A program made the translations under genes and the position numbers. From positions 744,001-808,000 of the forward strand of contig JADJCM010000003.1 in the NCBI GenBank assembly GCA_016703225.1: a stretch of DNA of 64,000 nt, read 5' to 3'. The notes below the pieces were generated by a model. That model was not told where the DNA came from and made no database searches. It worked only from the letters and a program-made list of their open reading frames with translations. Of this stretch, positions 16,118 through 24,901 are shown in pieces. The stretch comes from Lysobacterales bacterium. GTDB taxonomy: Bacteria; Pseudomonadota; Gammaproteobacteria; Xanthomonadales; Ahniellaceae. Numbering within the stretch: position 1 is the stretch's first letter; every line of letters begins with the position of its first letter.

Positions 16118-17911
16118 TTACTTGTTGTCGGTTTGCAGCACGGCGAGGAAGGCTTCCTGCGGAATTTCGACACGGCCGACCTGCTTCATGCGCTTCTTGC
16201 CTTCCTTCTGCTTTTCGAGCAACTTCTTCTTGCGCGTCGCGTCGCCGCCGTAGCACTTGGCGAGCACGTTCTTGCGCATCGCCTTGACCGTGGATCGCGC
16301 GATGATCTGGGCGCCGATTGCCGCCTGGATCGCAACGTCGAACATCTGCCGCGGAATCAGTTCCTTCATCTTCTCGCACAGGTCGCGGCCACGACGATCG
16401 GACTGCGAGCGGTGCACGATCGTCGACAGCGCGTCGACCTTGTCGCCGTTGATCATTACATCGAGGCGCACAAAGCTGCCGGCCTCGAAGCGCAGGAAGT
16501 GATAGTCGAGCGATGCGTAGCCGCGGCTCGCCGACTTCAGTCGATCGAAGAAGTCGAGCACCACTTCGGCCAAGGGCATCTCGTAGACAATTTGGACCTG
16601 CGAGCCGAGATAGGTGATCGAGCGCTGTACGCCACGCTTTTCCTCGCACAGCTTGATGACATTGCCGACATAGTCGGGCGGCGTCAGGATATTGGCCTGA
16701 ATGATCGGTTCGCGGAATTCGGCGATCCGGTTCGGAGGCGGCAGCTTCGAGGGATTGTCGAGCGTCAGGATCTTGCCGTCGCTGTCGAGCACCTCGTATA
16801 CAACGGTGGGAGCCGTGGTAATCAAATCGAGGTCGTACTCGCGCTCCAGTCGTTCCTGCACGATTTCCATGTGCAGCATGCCGAGGAAGCCGCAGCGGAA
16901 GCCGAAACCGAGCGCATCCGAACTCTCCGGTTCGAAATGCAGCGAGGAGTCGTTCAGCGTCAGCTTTTCGAGCGCCTCGCGCAGATCCGGATAATCGTCG
17001 GCATTGGTCGGAAACAGGCCAGCGAACACGCGCGGTTGCATCTTCTGGAAGCCCGGAAGAGCGCTTGGCGCAGGATCCTTGGCCAAGGTCAGCGTGTCGC
17101 CGACGGGGGCGCCATGCACTTCCTTGATCGAGGCACAGACGAAACCCACTTCGCCGGGCCCGAGTCGATCGGTGATCTTGCGCTTCGGCGTGAAGATGCC
17201 TACCTGGTCGACGTCATGGACGCGGCCGGTCGACATCACCAGGATCTTGTCCTTCGGCTTGATCTCGCCCTGCATCACCCGCACCAGCGACACCACCCCG
17301 AGGTAGTTGTCGAACCACGAGTCGATGATCAGCGCCTGCAACTGGCTGCAGTCGCGCGGCGCCGGTGGCGGGATCTGCTCGACGATGGCTTCCAGAACGT
17401 CGCGCACATTCAGACCGGTCTTGGCGCTGACCTGCAACGCTTCGTCGGCATGGATGCCGATGACCGCCTCGATTTCCTTCTTGACGCGCTCGACATCGGC
17501 GGTCGGCAGGTCGATCTTGTTGAGTACCGGCAGCACTTCGAGGCCCATCTCGACGGCGGTGTAGCAATTAGCGACCGACTGCGCCTCGACGCCCTGGGCG
17601 GCATCGACCACCAGCAACGCGCCCTCGCAGGCGGCGAGTGAGCGCGACACCTCGTAGGAGAAATCGACGTGGCCGGGCGTGTCGATGAAGTTCAGCAGGT
17701 AGGTCTGCCCGTCCTTCGCGGTAAACGGCAAGGACACCGACTGGGCCTTGATGGTGATGCCGCGCTCGCGTTCGATCGGGTTCGAGTCGAGCACCTGCGC
17801 CTCCATTTCGCGCGCCTCGAGGCCACCGCAGATCTGGATGATGCGGTCAGCCAGGGTCGACTTGCCGTGGTCGACGTGGGCGATGATCGAAAAATTGCGG
17901 ATGTGCTTCAT
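16118..17911 (-). CDS. lepA: elongation factor 4 (LepA)
   Basis: A 597-residue ribosome-associated GTPase that can back-translocate or assist stalled/initiating ribosomes. G1 AHVDHGKST, switch II DTPGHVDF and G4 NKIDLP are present, and the LepA-specific C-terminal domain ends with KCYGGDATRKKKLLEKQKEG. The length is that of the family. The ATG at 17911 is chosen because the frame upstream runs through a strong hairpin. Gene order mucD-lepA-lepB is the usual one for pseudomonads and xanthomonads. Confidence 0.97.
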   Translation of the reverse strand: MKHIRNFSIIAHVDHGKSTLADRIIQICGGLEAREMEAQVLDSNPIERERGITIKAQSVSLPFTAKDGQTYLLNFIDTPGHVDFSYEVSRSLAACEGALLVVDAAQGVEAQSVANCYTAVEMGLEVLPVLNKIDLPTADVERVKKEIEAVIGIHADEALQVSAKTGLNVRDVLEAIVEQIPPPAPRDCSQLQALIIDSWFDNYLGVVSLVRVMQGEIKPKDKILVMSTGRVHDVDQVGIFTPKRKITDRLGPGEVGFVCASIKEVHGAPVGDTLTLAKDPAPSALPGFQKMQPRVFAGLFPTNADDYPDLREALEKLTLNDSSLHFEPESSDALGFGFRCGFLGMLHMEIVQERLEREYDLDLITTAPTVVYEVLDSDGKILTLDNPSKLPPPNRIAEFREPIIQANILTPPDYVGNVIKLCEEKRGVQRSITYLGSQVQIVYEMPLAEVVLDFFDRLKSASRGYASLDYHFLRFEAGSFVRLDVMINGDKVDALSTIVHRSQSDRRGRDLCEKMKELIPRQMFDVAIQAAIGAQIIARSTVKAMRKNVLAKCYGGDATRKKKLLEKQKEGKKRMKQVGRVEIPQEAFLAVLQTDNK

Positions 17912-17921
17912 GCAATACCAA

Positions 17922-17944
17922 GGCCCCGGCGGGATGCCGGGGCC
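17922..17944 (-). promoter_or_regulatory. perfect GC hairpin directly before lepA
   Basis: On the minus strand, GGCCCCGGC and GCCGGGGCC flank a 5-base loop: a 9-bp perfect stem ending only 10 bases before the lepA ATG. No T-run follows and no clear ribosome-binding site lies between stem and ATG. It may end or protect the mucD message, or limit lepA initiation. Structure is certain, role is inference. Confidence 0.6.
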
Positions 17945-18000
17945 ACTCATTCGAAGGGATGGCGGATTATCGCACGAAGCGGCCCGTTTCCGGCGCCGGA

Positions 18001-19407
18001 TTAGTCCTCGGGCGGCAGCGCCAGGAAGGAATTGCTGCCGCCACGCCGCACCAGCAGCATCACCGACTCGCCCTTGGCCACGCCTGCGGCTGCGGCCTTG
18101 AACTCGGCGACGCTGTTGACGCGCTTGCGGCCGACCATGATGACGACGTCGCCGGCGCGCAATCCAATCCGCCGTGCGGCAGTGCCGGTCACGTTCTCGA
18201 TCAGCACGCCGTTGTCGATGCCCGATTGCTCACGCTCCTCGTCGCTCAGTTCGCGCACGGCCAGACCGAGTGCGTCGCCGTGCACCTTGCTCGCGTCGGG
18301 CCCGGGCGCAGTGGCGCCTGCGGCAAGATTGCCCGGGAGTTCGCCGACCACCAGCGGCACTGTCAACGGCTTGCCATCACGCACGATGCCGAGATGCACC
18401 TTGGTTCCCGGCGCGGTGGCGCCGATGACCGGGGGCAGGTCGCCGGAGCGCTCGATGCGGGTGCCGTCGACGCTGACGATCACATCGCCCTCCTTGAGTC
18501 CGGCCTTGGCGGCCGGCGTGTCCTTGTTGACTTGGTTGACCAGCGCCCCGGTGACCCGTGACAGCCCGAGCGCCTTGGCCTTGAGCGAATCGACCTCTTC
18601 CAGCGCCACCCCGAGGTAGCCGCGCGACACTTTGCCCTTGGCGCGCAACTGCGCCACGATCTGGTTGGCGTAGTCGATCGGAATCGCGAAGCTCAGGCCA
18701 ATCGAGCCGCCAGTGTTCGAGAAGATCTGCGAATTGATGCCGACGACTTCGCCGGCCAAATTGAACAGCGGCCCTCCGGAGTTGCCGCGGTTGATCGCCG
18801 CGTCGTTCTGGATGAAGGGCACATAGCGCTGGTCGTCGCCGAGATTGCGTCCAACCGCGCTGACAATGCCGGCGGTTACGGAAAAATCCAGGTTGTACGG
18901 TGAACCAATCGCGACCACCCATTGGCCGGGTTTCAGTTTCGAGGAGTCACCGAGCGTCGCAGCGGTCAAGCCGGTAGCGTCGATCTTGAGCAGGGCGACG
19001 TCGCTCTGCTGGTCGCTGCCGATGACCTTGGCTTTGAACTCGCGTCGATCCTTGGTACGCACCGTCACCTCGTCGGCACCATCGACGACATGGTGATTGG
19101 TCAACAGGTAGCCATCGGGCGAGATCACGAAGCCCGAGCCGCCCGAAACGCGCTCACCACCGCCGCGTCGCGGGTCCTGGAACTGGCGCGGATCACCGAA
19201 AAAGCGTCGGAAGATCTCCGGCACTTCCTCTTCGCTCAGCTGTGAAGGGTCGTTCGCGTCGGACGCATTCTTGCGTGCGGTGATGTTGACCACGGCCGGC
19301 GCATTGCGCTCGACCAGTTGCGTGAAATCGGGCAAGCCTTGCGCGCGCAGCGGCGACACCGCTGTGACCACGACAAAAATGCCGATCTGCAGACAACGTT
19401 TCCACAT
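18001..19407 (-). CDS. mucD: periplasmic serine protease MucD/DegQ (HtrA family)
   Basis: A 468-residue Do-type protease/chaperone for misfolded envelope proteins. An N-terminal signal peptide (about residues 1-22, ending SPLRA) is followed by the protease domain with catalytic triad His106 (TNHHVVDG), Asp136 (SDVALLKID) and Ser210 (GNSGGPLF). Two PDZ domains follow (starting near VSRGYLGVALEEV and near DALGLAVRELSDEE). The ATG at 19407 is preferred because AAGGAGAA precedes it. As in Pseudomonas algU-mucABCD, it is the fourth gene after rpoE and is both effector and modulator of the sigma-E response. Confidence 0.95.
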   Translation of the reverse strand: MWKRCLQIGIFVVVTAVSPLRAQGLPDFTQLVERNAPAVVNITARKNASDANDPSQLSEEEVPEIFRRFFGDPRQFQDPRRGGGERVSGGSGFVISPDGYLLTNHHVVDGADEVTVRTKDRREFKAKVIGSDQQSDVALLKIDATGLTAATLGDSSKLKPGQWVVAIGSPYNLDFSVTAGIVSAVGRNLGDDQRYVPFIQNDAAINRGNSGGPLFNLAGEVVGINSQIFSNTGGSIGLSFAIPIDYANQIVAQLRAKGKVSRGYLGVALEEVDSLKAKALGLSRVTGALVNQVNKDTPAAKAGLKEGDVIVSVDGTRIERSGDLPPVIGATAPGTKVHLGIVRDGKPLTVPLVVGELPGNLAAGATAPGPDASKVHGDALGLAVRELSDEEREQSGIDNGVLIENVTGTAARRIGLRAGDVVIMVGRKRVNSVAEFKAAAAGVAKGESVMLLVRRGGSNSFLALPPED

Positions 19408-19459
19408 GGATGGGTTCTCCTTCACTGGGTTCATCGCCGGCACAGATGCGGCCGGCTGC

Positions 19460-20338
19460 TCAATCGTTCAATGCCTGCGCCGCGCGATTGGCGAGATCGA
19501 CCGCGGTCGCGAGCGGTACTTCGCCAATCACCACTGCGCGCTGTTGCCCAAGTTGCCTTGACGCCAGATGGGTCGCGCCACGGCGCAGGGTGGTTAGTCG
19601 ATCCAGCGACTCGCTGCGCGGCTCCAAGTAGAGCGTGATCATCGCAAGACCGTCGCTCAGCATCAGGCTGCGCCGCCCGTCGACGCTGCGCTCGGCGACC
19701 CACTGGAACCCGGCCGGCAACGCCACCGGGAGATTGCCGGGAGTTTCAGCCGCCGGCACCGATGCCACCGCGTCCGCTTGCTGCCGGGCGTCGACCACCA
19801 GGGAGGTGAACATGACCTGTTGCAGCGTCTCCCGGCGCGGCCCGATCAGCGCGACACCCATCAGCAGGCCGTTGTCTGGATTGATCCACAGCCGCTGCGA
19901 GTGGCGCAGCGTATCGCGCGCCACCGCGTCGACAATGCGCGCGTTGAATCCGGCAATGCGTTCCTCGGCGACGTCGTCGAGCCGGTAGCTGGCGCCGACA
20001 CGCGCGGAATCGAACGCCGGCGAAGCGAATACTGACGCTGGCAAGCGCTGCGCGCGACCGGGGGATTCGATACGTACCTCGCGCGCATCGCGGAACAGGG
20101 CGCGCGGCATGCCGCTGAGCGTGGCCAACTGCTCGTAGCCGCCGCTGCCGGGTCGATGCGTCACACGAGCCGCATCGAATCGTCCATCGTGCATGAACAC
20201 GACCTCGCCCTCAAACGAACGCGTCGCCTGCGCCCGCTGCGCCGCGGCGAGCAGCGCGAGCGCATCGCCAGCCCGCAACGGCGACGCCGCTACGGCAGCC
20301 AGCACCAAACACAACCATTGCAGCCACTGCTTGATCAT
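19460..20338 (-). CDS. rseB: sigma-E regulatory protein RseB/MucB
   Basis: A 292-residue periplasmic protein that binds the anti-sigma factor RseA/MucA and shields it from regulated proteolysis until lipid or lipopolysaccharide stress signals release it. Signal peptide IKQWLQWLCLVLAAVAASPL is cut near AG. The mature part shows the MucB/RseB pattern, with FEGEVVFMHDGRF near the N terminus and, in the C-terminal subdomain, LPVALPAGFQWVAERS and SDGLAMITLYLEP. The start lies 1 base after the rseA stop. The longer open frame upstream overlaps rseA and is not used. Confidence 0.92.
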   Translation of the reverse strand: MIKQWLQWLCLVLAAVAASPLRAGDALALLAAAQRAQATRSFEGEVVFMHDGRFDAARVTHRPGSGGYEQLATLSGMPRALFRDAREVRIESPGRAQRLPASVFASPAFDSARVGASYRLDDVAEERIAGFNARIVDAVARDTLRHSQRLWINPDNGLLMGVALIGPRRETLQQVMFTSLVVDARQQADAVASVPAAETPGNLPVALPAGFQWVAERSVDGRRSLMLSDGLAMITLYLEPRSESLDRLTTLRRGATHLASRQLGQQRAVVIGEVPLATAVDLANRAAQALND

Positions 20339-20339
20339 T

Positions 20340-20954
20340 TCAGCGCGACGAAGATCCGGAGGAAACCTGATCGCCACCTTCACGCGTGGCCGGCATCGCC
20401 ACTACCGGCACATAGGAAACGATACCGAGCGCACCGGCGCTACCGCTGGTCAAGCCATGGTCAAGAAAGTAGCCGTCGAATTCGCTGCCGAGCTGCGGCG
20501 GCGCCAGCAGATAGCTCTGGCGATCCGCGACCGGCGACAGCCGCCAGTTGGGCGTGAGATCGGTGGTGGTGACCGGTGCCACGTGCGCAAGCGTCGCTTC
20601 TGCCGGCGGCATCGCCGTCTCCGGCACCAGCGCCGTCTGTCCGAACATCAGTGCGACCGCAGCGACGCTGGCAGCAATCGCGCCACCGGCCAGTCCGCGC
20701 CAGAGCTTTCCGGCACGCGGCGCGACGACCGGCGTCGATTCATCCGCCATTGCCTCGCGGACCCGCGCGCACAGGTCCACCGGCGCCAGCGTTCCCTGCT
20801 GGCGCAGGCTGTCGCGCAGGCAGTGCCAGCGTTCCCAGGTGGCGGCAAGCTCGGGGTCATTGCCCAGACGCTTGCTCAGGAAGCGCGCGCTGTCCGGGGC
20901 CAGTTCGCCGTCCATCAGGGACGACAATTGTTCGCGCACGGTTTCGTCGTTCAT
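20340..20954 (-). CDS. rseA: anti-sigma-E factor RseA/MucA
   Basis: A 204-residue single-pass membrane protein that holds sigma-E inactive. The N-terminal cytoplasmic RseA domain begins ETVREQLSSLMDGELAPDSA and includes ELAATWERWHCLRD. One membrane helix follows (about residues 88-106, LAGGAIAASVAAVALMFG), then a periplasmic tail that would bind RseB, ending in a Ser/Gly-rich stretch. It overlaps the rpoE stop by 4 bases, which fixes the sigma/anti-sigma ratio. Confidence 0.92.
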   Translation of the reverse strand: MNDETVREQLSSLMDGELAPDSARFLSKRLGNDPELAATWERWHCLRDSLRQQGTLAPVDLCARVREAMADESTPVVAPRAGKLWRGLAGGAIAASVAAVALMFGQTALVPETAMPPAEATLAHVAPVTTTDLTPNWRLSPVADRQSYLLAPPQLGSEFDGYFLDHGLTSGSAGALGIVSYVPVVAMPATREGGDQVSSGSSSR

Positions 20955-21553
20955 ACTGCCTCCACTGCTGTCGTGCGGTCGTCAAGCAGCGGCCGCAGGT
21001 TCTGGTCAATGGCGTCGCGCGCACGGAAGATTCGCGAACGCACGGTGCCGATCGGGCAATCCATGGCTTGGGCGATTTCCTCGTAGCTGAGCCCATCCAC
21101 CTCACGCATCGTGATCGCGCGCCGCAACTCTTCAGGTAGCCGCGCAACAGCAGTCGTGACCGCACGTTCGATTTCCTGACGCATGAGCTCGCGTTCCGGC
21201 GTGGCCGGGTCGCGCAGCCGCATCGCACTCTCGAACTGCGCGGCGTCGTCGATCTGGATGTCGTCGCCGGGGGGACGGCGACCCATCGCCACCAGGTGGT
21301 TCTTGGCGGTATTGGTCGCGATCGTGTACAGCCAGGTGTAGAACGCGCTGTCGCCGCGGAAATTCGCGAGCGCGCGATAAGCGCGCAGGAAGGTGTCCTG
21401 GGCGACATCCTGGGCTTCGGCGTGGTTGTGCACATAGCGCGAAATGATCGCGAACACCTTGTGCTGATACTTGCGAACCAGCGGATCGAAGGCATTCTTG
21501 TGCCCAGCCTGGACGCGACGGACGAGTTCTAGATCGGCATCAGCCTCGCTCAT
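20951..21553 (-). CDS. rpoE: RNA polymerase sigma factor RpoE/AlgU
   Basis: A 200-residue extracytoplasmic-function sigma factor for envelope stress. Sigma region 2 contains DPLVRKYQHKVFAIISRYV, HNHAEAQDVAQDTFLRAYR and FYTWLYTIATNTAKNHL; region 4 contains LPEELRRAITMREVDGLSYE and the helix-turn-helix PIGTVRSRIFRARD. The ATG at 21553 opens the typical MSEADADLELVRRVQ-like start; the longer open frame is not homologous. A sigma-E-type promoter lies about 125-150 bases upstream, implying autoregulation. First gene of rpoE-rseA-rseB-mucD. Confidence 0.96.
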   Translation of the reverse strand: MSEADADLELVRRVQAGHKNAFDPLVRKYQHKVFAIISRYVHNHAEAQDVAQDTFLRAYRALANFRGDSAFYTWLYTIATNTAKNHLVAMGRRPPGDDIQIDDAAQFESAMRLRDPATPERELMRQEIERAVTTAVARLPEELRRAITMREVDGLSYEEIAQAMDCPIGTVRSRIFRARDAIDQNLRPLLDDRTTAVEAV

Positions 21554-21676
21554 GCGCGGCGCTCCGGTGTCTGGCTGCGCCGGAATCACTACCGCGAGCG
21601 GCAGGATTCCTGCGGATTTGTGGAGCAGAGACAGGCTGGCTGGCATCGCAGGGTCCAGGAGTGAGGATTCTGGTGC

Positions 21677-21703
21677 GTAGACCACCGGCGCACGACAAAG
21701 TTC
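21677..21703 (-). promoter_or_regulatory. candidate sigma-E-dependent promoter of rpoE
   Basis: Minus strand: GAACTT (21703-21698), 16-base spacer, TCTAC (21681-21677). The -35 matches the sigma-E/AlgU consensus GAACTT exactly, the spacing is right, and the -10 resembles TCTGA. It begins on the stop codon of the upstream c-di-GMP gene. Fits the known autoregulation of this sigma factor. Confidence 0.6.
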
Positions 21704-24291
21704 ATGTGAGTTCCGCTGCTTCGACCGGGCCACCCTCAATCAGGCGCTGACGCTCCGCCATCAGGTTCTCGAACGAACTGGCCGGCAGCGGACGGCAGAA
21801 CAGGTAACCCTGCAGTTCCTCGCAACCGTGCTCGCGCAGGAAGTTCAGGTGTTCTTCGTACTCCACGCCCTCGGCGATGACGCCGCGATTGAGGTGCTGG
21901 GCCATGTTGATGGTGGCGCGGACAATGGCCTCGTCGTCCGGATCGACGCCAATGTTGCGCACAAAGGTCTGGTCGATCTTGATGCGGTCGGCCGGGAAGC
22001 GCTTGATGTAGTCGAGCGAACTCTGGCCAGTGCCGAAGTCGTCGATCGCGATTGAGCAACCCATGTCGCGCAATCCTTGCAGGGTCTCGATCAGATTGGG
22101 AATGGTCTTGACGTTTATGCTCTCGGTCACTTCCAGTTCGAGGTGATTCGGGTCCAGCCCGGTTTCAGTCACCACCCGTTGCACCACTTCGACCAGGTTC
22201 GGCTGGCGCAGTTGCAGGGCCGACAGGTTCACCGAGATGCGCAACGGCACCCCGAACTTGTCGTGCCAGCGCTTGGTGTCTGCGCAGGCGGTGCGCAGCA
22301 TCCACTCGCCGATCGGGATGATCAGCCCATTGTCCTCGGCCAGCGGGATGAAGAAGCCCGGGGAAATCATGCCGAGCTCCGGGTGCTCCCAGCGGATCAG
22401 CGCCTCCATGCCGATGATGTCCTCGGTCTGGGCATTGACCTGCGGCTGGTAGTAGGCGCGCAGCTCGTTGTTGCGCTCGGCGACGCGCAGCTTGGTCTCC
22501 AACGACAGGCGCTGCTGGTGCGACTCCTCGGGCACTGCAACGTAGGCCTGGAAGCTGTTGCGACCCATGCCCTTGACGTTGTACATGGCGATGTCGGCAT
22601 GCTTGAGCATCTTCTCGGCGGTGGTCGCATCATCCGGATAGAAGCTGATGCCGATTGACGAGGTGATGTGCAGCTCGCGGCCATCGCCGAGCGTGAGCGG
22701 GGTTTCCAGCACGCGACAGATCTTGTCGGCGATGCGCAGAACATCATCGCGCTGCACGATGTGGCGCAGGATCAGGGTGAACTCGTCTCCGGCGTAGCGG
22801 GCCACGGTGTCGCTGCCGCGCACGCAGGCGCGCAAGCGCTTGGACACCGCAATCAGCAACTCGTCACCGACGCCGTGACCGAGACTGTCATTCACGGTCT
22901 TGAAGCGGTCGAGATCGACGAACAGCACCGCGAAGCACTCACCGGTACGGTGCGCTTCCTTGATCGTGGTCTCCAGGCGGTCATTGAACAGCAAGCGATT
23001 CGGCAACCCGGTCAGCGAATCCTGCAAACCCTTGGCGCGGCCGAGCTCATGCGCGCGCTCGATCTCGAGTTCGATGGAGAGCCTCGCTACCACCGAGCGC
23101 GCCGCCTGCACCATGCCCGAATCCTCGGCGAGAACATGGCGCCCAGCGCAGACCATGCCACCGACCACGACCTGGCGTTCGTCGCGCAAGGGAATACCGA
23201 TCAGGGATTCGAAACGATAGGAGTTCGCGATCGCTTCGCCGCCAAGCGCTTTCCAGGCATCGGCATGCACCGCGAAGGCATCGCCATTAACGACCTTACG
23301 CAGTGCCGCGTTGCGCAGGTGCTCACCGATCACCGGCGGCAATCCGGGGGCGCTGGAAGCTGACGACCAGATCGCCCTCCTCGCCGATCTCGGCGCGTTG
23401 CGCCACCAGATGCAGGAAATCAAACTTGGCCCACTCGATCAGGCGTTGGGTCAACGCCTTGGCCAGACCGTCGCTGCCACGCTGGCTCCACAGCAGGTCG
23501 AGGAACTCGCCAAACGGACGCCCCACGGCATCGGGCGGGATCGGGCGCATGGACGTCAGCAGGCGCAGATTCGGACCGATTTGGACCGGGCAAGAAACCG
23601 CTTCCACCGGAACGCGACGGCCATCCGCGCGCGGCGTCATCTGGCGCGTGCGCACACTGCCCTGGCGCCGCGCCAGCTGCATCAATTCACGGCGAGCATC
23701 ACCGCGATGGGTGAGATCCAGTTGATCGATCGTCTGCGCGCGCACCTGGGCCAGACTGAAGCCGGACTGCTTGAGAAAGGCCGGATTGGCGTCCAGCACC
23801 AGACCGGTCTCGGGATCGGACACCAGCAACTCGTCGAGGCTGGCGTCGAATGCGAAACGATAGTCTTCGGTGCTCGCACCCGTACCCAGCCCAATCTCGG
23901 GCACCGGCATCGCCGCAGGGGTCATCGCCACCAGGATCCGCGCCAAGGCATCTTCCGCATCCACCGGAGAATGCAGCCAGCCACGGATGTTCCTCGGCGT
24001 CGCCATCGGCCACAGCACCTTCGGCTCGATCGTGCTGACCAACAGAACCGGCGTCGCTGCCGTGTGCGGGTCATTTTCCAGCTCTGCACAGAAGGCCTTG
24101 ACCTCTACGTCGTCTTCCGGCACTTCGAGCACGATCAGTTCGATGCCGCTGTCCTGCGCGATTACCGAGCGCGCCTGTGCCGGGTCCTTGGCCGCATAGA
24201 TGGCCTCGAACTCCTGTCCGTCCATCAGTTCCCAGAGCAGGCGCCGGTCGCCGCGCTCGTTGACGAGAAGAAGTACCGCTCCGTTCGCCAT
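21702..24291 (-). pseudogene. pseudo-receiver/PAS/GAF/GGDEF/EAL c-di-GMP protein, frameshifted
   Basis: With one base removed this is an 862-residue multidomain cytoplasmic protein. Order: a degenerate receiver (residues 1-115; the phospho-Asp position reads LIVLEVPEDD and the Lys position WLHSPV, so it is probably not phosphorylated), PAS (about 145-250), GAF, then GGDEF with AGDEF in the active site and an RGSD inhibitory site five residues before it. A complete EAL domain follows: MEALIRW, NLSALQL, LEVTES, DDFGTGQSSL, IAEGVE. Both synthesis and hydrolysis of c-di-GMP look possible. The break lies in the GAF region at the plus-strand GGGGG of 23346-23350: one frame stops at 23323, the other carries on. 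A homopolymer indel is the likeliest cause. Co-directional with the small gene upstream. Confidence 0.88.
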
Positions 24292-24298
24292 GTTTGCC

Positions 24299-24808
24299 TC
24301 AGGTCACCCAGCGGCCGTCGCGCAATCGCGGCGGGCGCCTTGAATCGATGTCGTGGACGATGCGATGCACCATCGCATCGAGGCCTTCGGGCATGCGCAC
24401 CTTGGCATCGATGAATACCAACTTGCGCGCATGGCCCTGCTGCCTGGCCAACTGCCTGAGCACGCCCGTCACCGGGGGTCGCAGCAGCTTGGAAAACCCG
24501 GTGAACAGATAGACCCCGACGTGCAGGCTATTCTGGATGTGACGCAAGGCTTCATGGAAGCGCTGGCTGCCGGGGACCGCCAATTCGCTCTCGCGCATCG
24601 ACACCACACCGGCGCCCTCGGACCAGTGATACACGGAATTGCCACTGCGCATCGCGAACTGGCGGAACTGGGCGATGATGTCGTCCACCCGCGGCGACTC
24701 GATCACGATCAGGTGCTTGTCGCATCCGGCAATGTCGTCGTACAGCTTCGGCGTCACGAAAAGTGACGTAGCTTCCGACGTGGTGCTGACCCGGGCTTCT
24801 GCGCTCAT
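24299..24808 (-). CDS. conserved small protein resembling the N-terminal domain of Ycf46-type AAA proteins
   Basis: A 169-residue soluble protein with no P-loop. Segments such as HLIVIESPRVDDIIAQF, SVYHWSEGAG, FHEALRHIQNS, GVYLFTGFSKLL and RKLVFIDAKVRMPEGLD follow, by eye, the N-terminal domain of chloroplast/cyanobacterial Ycf46-like ATPases. That domain has the pattern 'LI.I.t.eeer', '.vy.W...eG', 'ALe.i', 'y.l.df..fl', 'l.li.p...iP.el'. Here it stands alone without the ATPase. It ends 7 bases before the c-di-GMP gene, so the two are almost certainly co-transcribed. Inference: a binding partner or adaptor for that signalling protein. The family match is from memory and uncertain; the coding call is firm. 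Start ATG 24808. Confidence 0.65.
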   Translation of the reverse strand: MSAEARVSTTSEATSLFVTPKLYDDIAGCDKHLIVIESPRVDDIIAQFRQFAMRSGNSVYHWSEGAGVVSMRESELAVPGSQRFHEALRHIQNSLHVGVYLFTGFSKLLRPPVTGVLRQLARQQGHARKLVFIDAKVRMPEGLDAMVHRIVHDIDSRRPPRLRDGRWVT

Positions 24809-24901
24809 GTGCCAACCATAGCCTCGCGCGGAGCGATTGACCAGACAGAGGCCGCGCCGGGAAGATGGTCGTCCCCTGCCCCGACGACCACGAGGTCCGT
24901 A

